Source of the DNA: Streptomyces sp. MJM8645
GTDB taxonomy: Bacteria > Actinomycetota > Actinomycetes > Streptomycetales > Streptomycetaceae
Direction of reading: 5' to 3'
Assembly (NCBI RefSeq): GCF_001625365.1
Contig: NZ_LJJF01000002.1
Span: 310,001 to 374,000, forward strand
DNA length: 64,000 bases
Shown: one piece after another, positions 17,075-25,352 of the stretch
How the letters are laid out: each line of letters begins with the position of its first letter
Numbering within the stretch: the stretch's first letter is position 1
The notes under the pieces: model-generated
The model's input: the letters and a program-made list of their open reading frames with translations, nothing else
Databases searched by the model: none
What the model was told of the DNA's origin: nothing
Translations under genes and position numbers: made by a program

Positions 17075-18795
17075 CCCAGGTGAGCCAGCTGAGCAAGGTG
17101 ACCCAGATGAGCAGACGGTACGCCGACGCGTGGTCCGCGATCGTCGACCTGCTGGTGGCCAACGGGGTGGACATCTGCTTCGGACTGCCCGGCGACGATC
17201 TGGAGCTGCTTCGCGCCCTCGACGCCGCCGGACTGGACCTCGTGCCGTGCCGTGACCAGCGCAACGCGATGTACATGGCGACCGGTTACGCGCTGCAGTC
17301 GGGCCGGCTCGCCGTATGCGCACTGGGCAAGGGCCCGGCTGTCACACACGCGGCCACGGGACTGCTCGAAGCGCGGGAGTCCGGTGCACCCGTCCTCGTG
17401 CTCGCCGCCGGCGTGCCCGAACGCCGCCGGGGCAGCGGCGGGTTCCAGGAACTCGACCAGGTCGCCGTGACAGCGCCGCTCGTGCGGTGGGCGCACCGGG
17501 TGGGGCATCCGGACCGGGTCGTCCCCGCGGCGGTGACGGCGCTGACCCGGGCTCTGGGCCCGCCGCCCGGACCGGTGTACCTGGAGGTGCCCGATGACGT
17601 CCGCACGGCCGAGATCCTCGTCACCGGAGCATGGCCGACGCTGCCCGAACCACTGGTCCTCGAGTCCGTTCCCGTGACGCCGGGGCCGGCCCTGGCGGCG
17701 ATCCGCGAGAGCCGGCGTCCGGTGGTGCTGGTGGGCGGCGGAATGCGGCACCGCAACGGCGGCGGCGTGGTCGAGCGCTTCGCCGAACGCCTCGGCGCGG
17801 CGCTCTTCACCACCGCGTCCGGCCGCGGTGCCGTCGACGAGCACCACCCGCTGTTCTGCGGCGTGGCAGGCCTCTACGCCGCGGCCCCCGCCCGCGAACT
17901 GTGGTCGTCCTGCGACCTGGTGGTGTCGCTCGCCGGGCGACTCGAGGAGACGGTCGTCGAAGGCGGAACACCGTGGCCCCCGGTCGCGGTGGTGCAGGTC
18001 AACGTGGATCCGGGCGGCCTGTCGGCCGAGTTCGCGGGCCCGCGGGTGCTCGGGGACGCCCGGCACGCCGTGCTCGGCTGGTCGCGGGCGCTGGAGGAGG
18101 GCGGCGAGGCCGAACGCGCGGACGCGACCGAGGTGTGGGCGAACAGGATCGCCGACGCCCGCAAGGCCATGTCACGTGAGGTGGAGGCGGAACTGGCCCG
18201 CGCGGCGACGCTGCCGGGGATCCGCATCGCCGAGCTGCTCGCCGCGCTCGACGCCACCGCGGGCGAGCCCCGCGTGCTGGTCCAGGAGAACGGGCTGCAG
18301 GACATGTGGTCCTACGGCTTCCCCTTCCACGTCGGTGGCGGGTCCGTCGTGCCGTCGGAGCAGACCCCCTTGGGCTTCGGCGCGGCCGCGGCCATCGGGG
18401 TCAAGCGGGCCGCCCCGGGCCACCAGGTCACCGCGTTCATCGGGGACGGCGCATTCCTCGCGGCCCGCGCGGACATCGCCGTCACCGCTCCGGCCCACGG
18501 CGGCGTGCTGTACGTGGTGCTGTGCAACGGCGGCTACGGCTGGCTGGACGCCCAGCGCGCCCGCCTCGGGCTCGACGCCGAACACCACCCCTTCGCCCGC
18601 CCGGGCGCGCCGCCGCCCGTGGTGGACGGGCCGGACATCCACTGTCGAGTGCTGCGCGACAAGGCCGCGCTGACCGCTGAGCTTCTTGCCGCGCGACGGT
18701 TCTGCTCCCGGGGAGGCACGGCCGTGCTCATGGTGCCGGTAGCGCCCGACGACATCCTCCCCTGCATCCGCGACGCCGAGGTGGTTCCCCAGTGA
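17071..18795 (+). CDS. Thiamine-diphosphate-dependent enzyme, acetolactate synthase/benzoylformate decarboxylase fold
   Basis: A 574-residue enzyme with the three-domain ThDP fold: N-terminal Pyr domain, central Rossmann-like domain (RRPVVLVGGGM) and C-terminal PP domain. The diphosphate/Mg2+ site is G458-D-G-A-F with N486 in CNGGYGW, at the usual 28-residue spacing. The Pyr-domain glutamate that activates the cofactor (HEQ in most relatives) aligns with Asp62 in PCRDQRNAMYMATGYA, an unusual substitution. Possible reactions are decarboxylation of a 2-oxo acid or acyloin-type ligation, perhaps using the aldehyde from the preceding fusion enzyme. Its GTG overlaps the upstream stop; a second in-frame GTG at 17080 is possible. 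Confidence 0.8.
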   Translation: MTQVSQLSKVTQMSRRYADAWSAIVDLLVANGVDICFGLPGDDLELLRALDAAGLDLVPCRDQRNAMYMATGYALQSGRLAVCALGKGPAVTHAATGLLEARESGAPVLVLAAGVPERRRGSGGFQELDQVAVTAPLVRWAHRVGHPDRVVPAAVTALTRALGPPPGPVYLEVPDDVRTAEILVTGAWPTLPEPLVLESVPVTPGPALAAIRESRRPVVLVGGGMRHRNGGGVVERFAERLGAALFTTASGRGAVDEHHPLFCGVAGLYAAAPARELWSSCDLVVSLAGRLEETVVEGGTPWPPVAVVQVNVDPGGLSAEFAGPRVLGDARHAVLGWSRALEEGGEAERADATEVWANRIADARKAMSREVEAELARAATLPGIRIAELLAALDATAGEPRVLVQENGLQDMWSYGFPFHVGGGSVVPSEQTPLGFGAAAAIGVKRAAPGHQVTAFIGDGAFLAARADIAVTAPAHGGVLYVVLCNGGYGWLDAQRARLGLDAEHHPFARPGAPPPVVDGPDIHCRVLRDKAALTAELLAARRFCSRGGTAVLMVPVAPDDILPCIRDAEVVPQ

Positions 18796-18832
18796 CGAAC
18801 GCAGCCGAGGTGGTTCCCCAGTGACGAACGCA
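18775..18832 (+). repeat. 29-bp exact tandem duplication at a stop-start junction
   Basis: Bases 18775-18803 are repeated exactly at 18804-18832. The unit contains the last codons and TGA of the ThDP gene and the GTG start of the ketosynthase gene (overlap GTGA). Both copies keep the overlap: translation from the first GTG (18792) would read ten codons and stop at 18822-18824, overlapping the second GTG (18821), which opens the ketosynthase. Confidence 0.95.
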
Positions 18833-20098
18833 GGAGAGCGGGGCGGTGCCGGGCGCAGCCGGCCCCGGCGACAGGTGGTGGTCACCGGGTACGGGGCGGT
18901 GACGCCGCTCGGCCACAGTGTCGGCGAGACCTGGGCGGCGATGCTCGCCGGCCGCAGCGGCATCGCCACCGTGGACGCGATCGACGTGACCGGTCTCGGC
19001 GTCCGGATCGGCGGCCAGGTGCGCGGCTTCACACCCGGCCGCTACATGCCGCCGACGGTCAGCCGCCGCGCCGACCCGTACGCGCAGTACGCCCTCGCCG
19101 CGGCGCTGGAGGCGTGCGAGCACGCCGGACTCGTCGTCGACGACCGCCTGGCGCCGCGGGTCGCCGTGATCATCGGCAGTGGCTACGGCCCGGTCGGGGC
19201 GATCTACCGCGCCGCGAACACGCTGCGCGACAAGGGGCCGCGGGGCATCAGCCCGTTCACCCAGGTCACCACCGCCATGGACAGCGCAGCCTGCGAGATC
19301 AGCATGCGTCTCGGCACCCAGGGGCCCAGCCGGGCCCAGAGCACGGCGTGCGCCAGCGGCGCGGACGCGGTGGGCGCGGGGATGCGCATGATCGGCAACG
19401 GGGAGGCGGACGTCGTCCTGGTCGGCGGCGCCGACGCCTGCGTCACCACCGTCGACCTCGCGGGCAGCGGCAACGCCCGCGCGCTGTCCAGGCGCAACGA
19501 CGACCCGACTGCGGCGTGCCGGCCGTTCGACGCGCACCGCGACGGGTTCGTGATGAGCGAGGGGGCCGCCGTGGTGGTGCTGGAGGCCGCCGAGGTGGCC
19601 GACCGGCGAGGGGCGACGGCTCTGGCCGAACTCGCGGGTTACGGAGCGAGTTCCGACGCTCATCACTGGACCGCCCCACATCCGCAGGGGCGGGGCGCGT
19701 GCCTCGCCGTCGAGGCGGCGCTGCGCGACGCGGGGATCACGGGGGCGGACGTGGACTACGTCAACGCGCACGGCACCGGAACGGTGCTGAACGACGCCAC
19801 CGAGACGGCCGTCCTGCGCAAGGTGCTGGGTGATCGTGTCACCCGGATCCCGGTCAGCTCCACCAAGTCGATGACGGGGCACATGATCGGTGCCGCCGGA
19901 GCGGTCGAGCTCGTGGCCTCGATCCAGGTCCTGCGCACGGGTGACGTCCCACCGACCATCAACTGCGACGAGCCGATCGACCCGGACATCAACTTCGTGC
20001 CGCACCGGGCGCAGCACCACGAGCGGATGCGGATCGCTCTCAGCAACTCGTTCGGCTTCGGCGGCCACAATGCCGCTCTCGTGGTCCGAGCGGTGTGA
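18821..20098 (+). CDS. Beta-ketoacyl-ACP synthase (KAS II/FabF type)
   Basis: A 425-residue condensing enzyme with the full Cys-His-His triad: C177 in STACASGADA, H317 in NAHGTGT and H354 in KSMTGHMIGAAG. The C-terminal NSFGFGGHNAAL glycine loop is intact, so it should be active in decarboxylative Claisen condensation on ACP. It is a stand-alone ketosynthase with no chain-length-factor partner beside it and no ketoreductase, dehydratase or enoylreductase in the operon. It may extend an acyl-ACP once or borrow fatty acid synthase reductases. The start is the GTG in the second copy of the 29-bp duplication; GAG-rich sequence upstream is weak, so coupling to the preceding gene is likely. Confidence 0.88.
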   Translation: MTNAGERGGAGRSRPRRQVVVTGYGAVTPLGHSVGETWAAMLAGRSGIATVDAIDVTGLGVRIGGQVRGFTPGRYMPPTVSRRADPYAQYALAAALEACEHAGLVVDDRLAPRVAVIIGSGYGPVGAIYRAANTLRDKGPRGISPFTQVTTAMDSAACEISMRLGTQGPSRAQSTACASGADAVGAGMRMIGNGEADVVLVGGADACVTTVDLAGSGNARALSRRNDDPTAACRPFDAHRDGFVMSEGAAVVVLEAAEVADRRGATALAELAGYGASSDAHHWTAPHPQGRGACLAVEAALRDAGITGADVDYVNAHGTGTVLNDATETAVLRKVLGDRVTRIPVSSTKSMTGHMIGAAGAVELVASIQVLRTGDVPPTINCDEPIDPDINFVPHRAQHHERMRIALSNSFGFGGHNAALVVRAV

Positions 20099-20108
20099 GG
20101 GCCCGGCC

Positions 20109-22112
20109 GTGAACCGCCTCCCGGAGCCGACCCCGAGCGCCGCCGCCGTCACCCGCAGCGGGCCGCTGACCTGGGTCCAGCAGTGGCACTGGTTCGAACG
20201 CACCATTCCCGCAGCACGGCGGGTGAACCCGACGCCGCTCGCCGACCACTGCCACGTCCCGCCCCCGGCAACCCTCGCCGACGTCCACGTGGCGCTGGCC
20301 TCCCTCACCGCCCGTCACGAGGCGCTGCGCACCACGGTCGACCCGCTCCGCCCGATCCAGCACGTCCACCGCGCGGACTGGGCCCCGCTGCCGGTCGACC
20401 ACCTCGACGTCCCGGCCGTCGATGCCGGCACCCTGGAGGCCGCCACCGCGGCGCTGGCCGCCCGCCCGATCGATCCCGAGCGGAATCCGCCCTGGCTCGC
20501 CAGGGTGCTGCTCGTGGCGGGAAGGCCGCGTGCGGTCCTGCTGGCCGCCCACCACGTGCTGATCGACGGTTGGGGGCTGGCGGTACTGATCAACCAGTTG
20601 CACGACCAACTGCACGATCAACTGCGCGGCGTCGGCGCGCCGGCGGAGGCGCCCGTGCACCCGCTCGACACGGTCGCCGCCCAGCCCCTGGAACGCGCCC
20701 GCGCGGCGGAGCGCGAGTGGCTCGCGCGGCGCGCGAGCAATCCGACCGGCGTGCTGGCACCGTTCGGCGGGGCCGACGACGGCGCCGGGCGCCACCGCCT
20801 CCAGCACCGCTCGGTGGGTGCGTACGACGATCTCCACCGCGTCGCCCGGCGCCATCGGGTCAGCCCGGAGGTCGTCGTGCTCGCGGCGCTGGCCCACGAC
20901 GTCGTCGGCCGCACCGGTGAACACCGGTTCCTCGCGTCCGTGGTCGTCTCCAACCGGGCCCGGGCCGCTCTGCGCAACAGCGTCGGCGTCCGGGCCCTGA
21001 CGGTTCCGGTGCAGATCGACCTCCGCCCGGGCGCGGCGTTCGGCGAGGTGGTCGCCTCGGTGGCCGCCGCCTCCGCCGCCGCCTACCGGCACGGTCAGTG
21101 GCGCCCCGCGGAACTGGTCGCCGCCGAGGCGCGGATGCACCGTCGCCTCGGTGTCGTGACCGTGCCCACCATCGAGTACAACTGCTACTCGTGGCCGCGC
21201 GACTACCTGGTCCCCGGGTACCCGGCCCCCGCGCACGACACTTTGCCGGACGCGTCCGCCACCTGGATCCGCAGCGCGCCCGACGAGCCCTGCGACACGC
21301 TCTACGTCGACCTCAGCCTCGACGCGGGGGCCGTCACCCTCGATGTCACCGTCGGGGACCACCTGCTCGACGCCGGGCAGGCCGTGGCGTTGCCCGTCCG
21401 TCTGTGCGCCTTCCTGCGCGCGCTCGCCGGCGGTGCCGAGTGCCCGGTTCCGGCGCGCCCGCTGACACCGGCCGCCTCCGGATGGTGGCGCGCCCCGCAG
21501 GGGTGGGTGTGCCCGGCCAAGGTCGAGGACGTGTTGCGCGGCCACCCCGGAGTGCTCGACGTGACGGTGGCGCCCAGCGGGGATGCCGCGGGGGAAGGCG
21601 AACCGCACCTCGTCGCACGCGCTCGCACCGCCCCCGGTGTCACCCCCGACGACTTGTACCGCCACGTCCTGGACCACCTCGACGAAGTGCCCGGCATCGC
21701 GGCCCCGGGCCGCTACGTCCTGTCCCCGGCCGGTCCCGGATCCGGCCGTCGGTCCGACCGGTCCCGCACCGCGATCACCTCCACCACCGGCACGGCAGCG
21801 CTGCGGATCCCGCCGCGCCCGCCCGCGACAGGCGCCGAACGGGCGCTGGCCGCCGCCGTGGCCGCCGCCGCACCCGGCGGTCCGCCGGACGGCTCCTCCG
21901 ACAGCCCTGACGCGGTGGACATGAACCGTTGCCTCGCCGACCACGGAGTCACCCTGGTCGCCGTCCCTCGTCTGCTGGCGCTGCTCCACCGGTTCGGCTT
22001 CACCGGGATCGCGCCGGACGAACTGGCCGGAACGGCCTCGCTCGGCCACCTTGCCACCGCCCTGGAGCCCTCACCGCCCCGCGCCCATCGTGGAGGAGAC
22101 ACCTCGCCATGA
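20109..22112 (+). CDS. Condensation-domain protein with AMP_C-like and degenerate carrier domain
   Basis: A 667-residue protein. Residues about 15-450 are an NRPS-type condensation domain, with HHVLIDG (His149, Asp153) as the active motif. Residues about 475-580 resemble the C-terminal subdomain of adenylating enzymes (VEDVLRGHPGVLDVTVAPSG), but there is no preceding ATP-binding core. The last about 60 residues have the helical pattern of a peptidyl carrier (MNRCLADHGVTLVAVPRLLA, then FTGIAPDEL), with Thr615 where the phosphopantetheine serine should be. That domain is probably not loaded and may only dock. The likely role is amide or ester bond formation between carrier-bound or free acyl and amine partners. 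GTG start 10 bp after the ketosynthase; the stop overlaps the next ATG. Confidence 0.72.
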   Translation: MNRLPEPTPSAAAVTRSGPLTWVQQWHWFERTIPAARRVNPTPLADHCHVPPPATLADVHVALASLTARHEALRTTVDPLRPIQHVHRADWAPLPVDHLDVPAVDAGTLEAATAALAARPIDPERNPPWLARVLLVAGRPRAVLLAAHHVLIDGWGLAVLINQLHDQLHDQLRGVGAPAEAPVHPLDTVAAQPLERARAAEREWLARRASNPTGVLAPFGGADDGAGRHRLQHRSVGAYDDLHRVARRHRVSPEVVVLAALAHDVVGRTGEHRFLASVVVSNRARAALRNSVGVRALTVPVQIDLRPGAAFGEVVASVAAASAAAYRHGQWRPAELVAAEARMHRRLGVVTVPTIEYNCYSWPRDYLVPGYPAPAHDTLPDASATWIRSAPDEPCDTLYVDLSLDAGAVTLDVTVGDHLLDAGQAVALPVRLCAFLRALAGGAECPVPARPLTPAASGWWRAPQGWVCPAKVEDVLRGHPGVLDVTVAPSGDAAGEGEPHLVARARTAPGVTPDDLYRHVLDHLDEVPGIAAPGRYVLSPAGPGSGRRSDRSRTAITSTTGTAALRIPPRPPATGAERALAAAVAAAAPGGPPDGSSDSPDAVDMNRCLADHGVTLVAVPRLLALLHRFGFTGIAPDELAGTASLGHLATALEPSPPRAHRGGDTSP

Positions 22113-23356
22113 CCGCGTCCCGCACCGCTGGACCCTCCGCGGACCGCCTGGCCCCGTGGGCCTTCGCCGCCTTCGTCGAGGCGAACACCCACGACACGGC
22201 GTACCGCCCGCCGGTGGTGGACGGTCCGGTCGGGCCGACCATCGTCCGCAACGGCCGCGAGCTGGTGAACTTCGCCAGCATCAGCTTCCTCGATCTGGAG
22301 CGCCACGTCCCGGTACGGCGTCATTTCGCGGAGGGGGCGCTCGCCCACGGCCTGAGCACCAGCGGGTCCAGGATGACCCAGGGGATCTGCCGCCCGCACC
22401 AGGTGCTGGAGGCGACGATCGCCCGTCACACCGGCAAGGAACGAGCCATCAGCTTCGCCACGGGGCTCCTGGCCAACATCGGGTTCGTCCACGCCATGAG
22501 CAGTTCCGCGCACTTCGACGCCGGGATCGAGGTGCGCAACCACGACACCGTGTTCGTCGTCGACCGCGACGTCCACTGGAGCATCTGGAAGGGCCTCCAG
22601 GGACTTGACTACGGCCGCAACGTCCACGCGTTCCGGCACAACGACGTCTCCGACCTGGCACGCGTCCTGGACCGGGCCCGCACCCGCAAGACCGTGGTGA
22701 TCGCCGAGAGCATCTACTCGGCCGACGGCACCATGGGGCCGATCGTGGAGATCCTCGACGAGTGCGACCGGCACGGCGCCGTCAGCATGATCGACGATGC
22801 GAACGGCTTCATGGTCTACGGACCCGAGAACCGCCCCTACGCCCGGGAGGCGGCCGCGATCCGGGAGCGGGCCGACTTCGTCATGGTGTCGCTGTCGAAG
22901 GCCATCGGTCTGGAAGGCGGCGCGATCGCCGGGCCGGCGGCGGCCATCGACGCCTTCGAACTGCTCTCCGGCACCTCGATGTTCACGGCTGCCATCCAGC
23001 CGCCGACCGCCTACGCCGCCGACCGCACGATCGACGTCCTCGCCGGCACTCCGGGGATCGTCGACGACTACCTGGCGCATGCCGCCCGCCTTCGCCAACA
23101 GATGCACGAGGCCGGCACGGCGACGACGCCGACCGAGTCGTACATGCTCTCGGTGCCGATCGGAAGCGACGCCGCCGCCCTGCAGATGCGGGAGTGGTTC
23201 GTCGAGGACGGCTACCTCGTCCCCGTCTTCTCCTACCCGGCCGTCTCACGCAACCAGGCGCTCCTGCGCCTGTTCCCGCACGCGGGCCACACCGAGGAGC
23301 AGCTGGACGGCTTCCTGCGCACCCTCCTCGCCTACCGACGACGCCTCGGGCTCTGA
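22109..23356 (+). CDS. PLP-dependent alpha-oxoamine synthase
   Basis: A 415-residue fold-type I enzyme of the KBL/BioF/SPT/CqsA family. The Schiff-base lysine is K264 in SLSKAIGLEGG. IAESIYSADGTMGP, IDDANGFMVYG and the GLSTSGSRMTQG substrate loop are family landmarks. These enzymes condense an amino acid with an acyl-CoA or acyl-ACP, usually losing CO2 to give an alpha-aminoketone. With an ACP gene immediately downstream, an acyl-ACP donor is likely. The ATG overlaps the previous stop (ATGA) and is preceded by GGAGGAG, so expression should be strong and coupled. Confidence 0.85.
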   Translation: MTASRTAGPSADRLAPWAFAAFVEANTHDTAYRPPVVDGPVGPTIVRNGRELVNFASISFLDLERHVPVRRHFAEGALAHGLSTSGSRMTQGICRPHQVLEATIARHTGKERAISFATGLLANIGFVHAMSSSAHFDAGIEVRNHDTVFVVDRDVHWSIWKGLQGLDYGRNVHAFRHNDVSDLARVLDRARTRKTVVIAESIYSADGTMGPIVEILDECDRHGAVSMIDDANGFMVYGPENRPYAREAAAIRERADFVMVSLSKAIGLEGGAIAGPAAAIDAFELLSGTSMFTAAIQPPTAYAADRTIDVLAGTPGIVDDYLAHAARLRQQMHEAGTATTPTESYMLSVPIGSDAAALQMREWFVEDGYLVPVFSYPAVSRNQALLRLFPHAGHTEEQLDGFLRTLLAYRRRLGL

Positions 23357-23458
23357 CGTCCCCACCAAGGCCCGCCGCACCGGGGCCCGCCCCACCGGGG
23401 CTCCTCACCGACCGATGATCGACGCCGACCCCATCCCCATCCCCAGAGAGAGGAACCC

Positions 23459-23701
23459 GTGGTGGACTACATCGACATCCTCAACGCCATTGCCGAGATC
23501 GTCGAGGAGGTCCTCGGCATCGACTCCGCCGAGGTGAGCGCCGAGACGTCGTTCACCGACGACCTCGACGTCGACTCCCTGGCCATGATGGAGATCGCCG
23601 TGGCGGTCGAGGACAGGTTCGAGGTGAAGATCCCGGACGACCGGGTCACGGGGCTGAGGACCGTCGGCGACGCGGTGAACTACGTCGCCGAGCACCGGTG
23701 A
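23459..23701 (+). CDS. Acyl carrier protein
   Basis: An 80-residue acidic four-helix carrier protein. The phosphopantetheine attachment serine is S40 in DDLDVDSLAMMEI, and FEVKIPDDRV is helix III as in FAS/PKS carriers. Tandem GTG codons at 23459 and 23462 could both start translation; AGAGAGGAA precedes them. It is the only carrier with an intact serine in the operon and is the probable acyl donor for the ketosynthase and oxoamine synthase. Confidence 0.92.
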   Translation: MVDYIDILNAIAEIVEEVLGIDSAEVSAETSFTDDLDVDSLAMMEIAVAVEDRFEVKIPDDRVTGLRTVGDAVNYVAEHR

Positions 23702-23836
23702 CCGCCGCCGGGACGGCTCTTCGATGGGGGCACCCACATCGCATAGTGACACCCGGCGCCGGACCCGCCGGCGTTGCCGGTGGGCCGCCGCCACGCCATG
23801 GCTGATGCCCCGTACCCGAGCCCCGGAGAGCCACCG

Positions 23837-25093
23837 ATGACGACGGAGCCGACTGCCCCGCCCCTTCCGCGCGAACCGCTCGGCGATTCGCACCTGCGCC
23901 GCCTGATCGCGGGTCAAGGGCTGGCGGCCGTGGTCGATGCGCTGTTCATCGTCTGGCTCACGCTCTTCGTGCTCGACCTGTCGGAACCCGGAATCGCCAC
24001 GGGGTTGGTTCTGGTGGCCGTGGCGCTGCCGCGAGCGGTGCTCCTGCCTCCTGCGGGAGTACTGGTCGACCGCCTCGGTCCCGCCCGTGTCGTGGCCGGC
24101 GCCGCCTGGCTCCGGGTCGCCGTCCTGCTCGCCCTCGGCGCCCTGGTCACCTTCACCTCACCGTCGTTGACGACGGTCGCGCTGCTCGGCGGGCTGCTCG
24201 GCGCCGCCGACGCCGCGTACTTCCCGGCGGCCCTGGCGTTGCTACCCGCCGTCGTGCCGACCGACAAGCTCTCCCGGGTCAACGGGCTGGTGCAGGGCGC
24301 GGAGTCGGGGGGCGACCTGGTCGGCCCGGCGGTGGCCGCCGGATGCATCGCCGCAGTCGGCTTCGCCGCGACGCTCGGTGGGATCGTGGCGATGGCCGCG
24401 TTGGCCGCCGTCGTCCTCAGCACGCTGATCCGGGTGGTACGGCGCGGCGAAGGTGCCGGGGTCGACGCCGGTCCGGCCGCCGTCGACGGCGAGCAGTTCA
24501 GCAGTGCGCGTGCCCTCGGCGTGGGCTTGGGATACGCCTGGCACGAACCACTGGTACGAGGGATGCTGGCCGCCATCGCCCTGATCAACATCGCGGTCGT
24601 GGGCCCCGTGCTGGTGGGCGGCGCCGTGCTCGCCGATCAACGCCTCGGCGGCGCGGGATCCCTGGGCGTCGTGCTCTCCGGTTTCGGTGCCGGCTCACTG
24701 GCCGGCTCACTGATGGCCGGGTGGCGGCCGCCCGCCCGGCGCGGCCGGACCGTGGTCGGCGGTGTCGCGGCGATCGGCGCAGGCATGGCCGCACTCGCCG
24801 CCGTCACCCACGTCGTCGCCGCAACCGCCGTCGTCTCGCTGATCGGCCTCGGATCCGGGTTCCTCGGAGTGGTCGTCGTGGCCACTCTGCAGGAGCGGGT
24901 GCCCGAGCAACTGCTGGGCCGAGTGCTCAGTCTCGTCGTGCTGGCCACGGTGGCGTTCGACCCGTTCTCCTACGTGATCGCCGGCGCCCTGCTCCCCTAC
25001 GGCACGACGGCCCTGTTCCTGGTCTGCGGCAGCGCCGTCCTGGCGTGCGCCGGCCTGGTCGCCACGAGCCCGGCGATCCGCTCCCTGCGTTGA
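23837..25093 (+). CDS. MFS transporter, probable product exporter
   Basis: A 418-residue protein with about twelve hydrophobic segments and major-facilitator features (VDRLGPARVVAGAAWLRV as the loop 2-3 motif). ATG 23837 follows GGAGAG with six-base spacing; an upstream GTG at 23774 is open but lacks a ribosome site. The order (carrier, then efflux pump at the operon end) is typical of natural-product clusters, suggesting export or self-protection. Confidence 0.82.
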   Translation: MTTEPTAPPLPREPLGDSHLRRLIAGQGLAAVVDALFIVWLTLFVLDLSEPGIATGLVLVAVALPRAVLLPPAGVLVDRLGPARVVAGAAWLRVAVLLALGALVTFTSPSLTTVALLGGLLGAADAAYFPAALALLPAVVPTDKLSRVNGLVQGAESGGDLVGPAVAAGCIAAVGFAATLGGIVAMAALAAVVLSTLIRVVRRGEGAGVDAGPAAVDGEQFSSARALGVGLGYAWHEPLVRGMLAAIALINIAVVGPVLVGGAVLADQRLGGAGSLGVVLSGFGAGSLAGSLMAGWRPPARRGRTVVGGVAAIGAGMAALAAVTHVVAATAVVSLIGLGSGFLGVVVVATLQERVPEQLLGRVLSLVVLATVAFDPFSYVIAGALLPYGTTALFLVCGSAVLACAGLVATSPAIRSLR

Positions 25094-25352
25094 CCGTGTC
25101 GATCACCGGTCATCCGCCGGTCACCGGGCCCTGCAGAGGCCCCCGTCGGCGAAGATCTGCGCGCGGTCTCGGCACGTGGGTCGAGGCGAGTCTCTTCGAG
25201 TGAAAATCCGAGGCAAGGCCGCCTGAGCGGCGCTTCGCCGACTATTGAACGGTCTTCCGACCATATGTTTAACTCCGGCGCTCACAGCGGCGGTGCTCGT
25301 GCCCGGAGTGCAATCCCACGTGCCACAGACCACGAAGCCAAGAGGACCAGTC

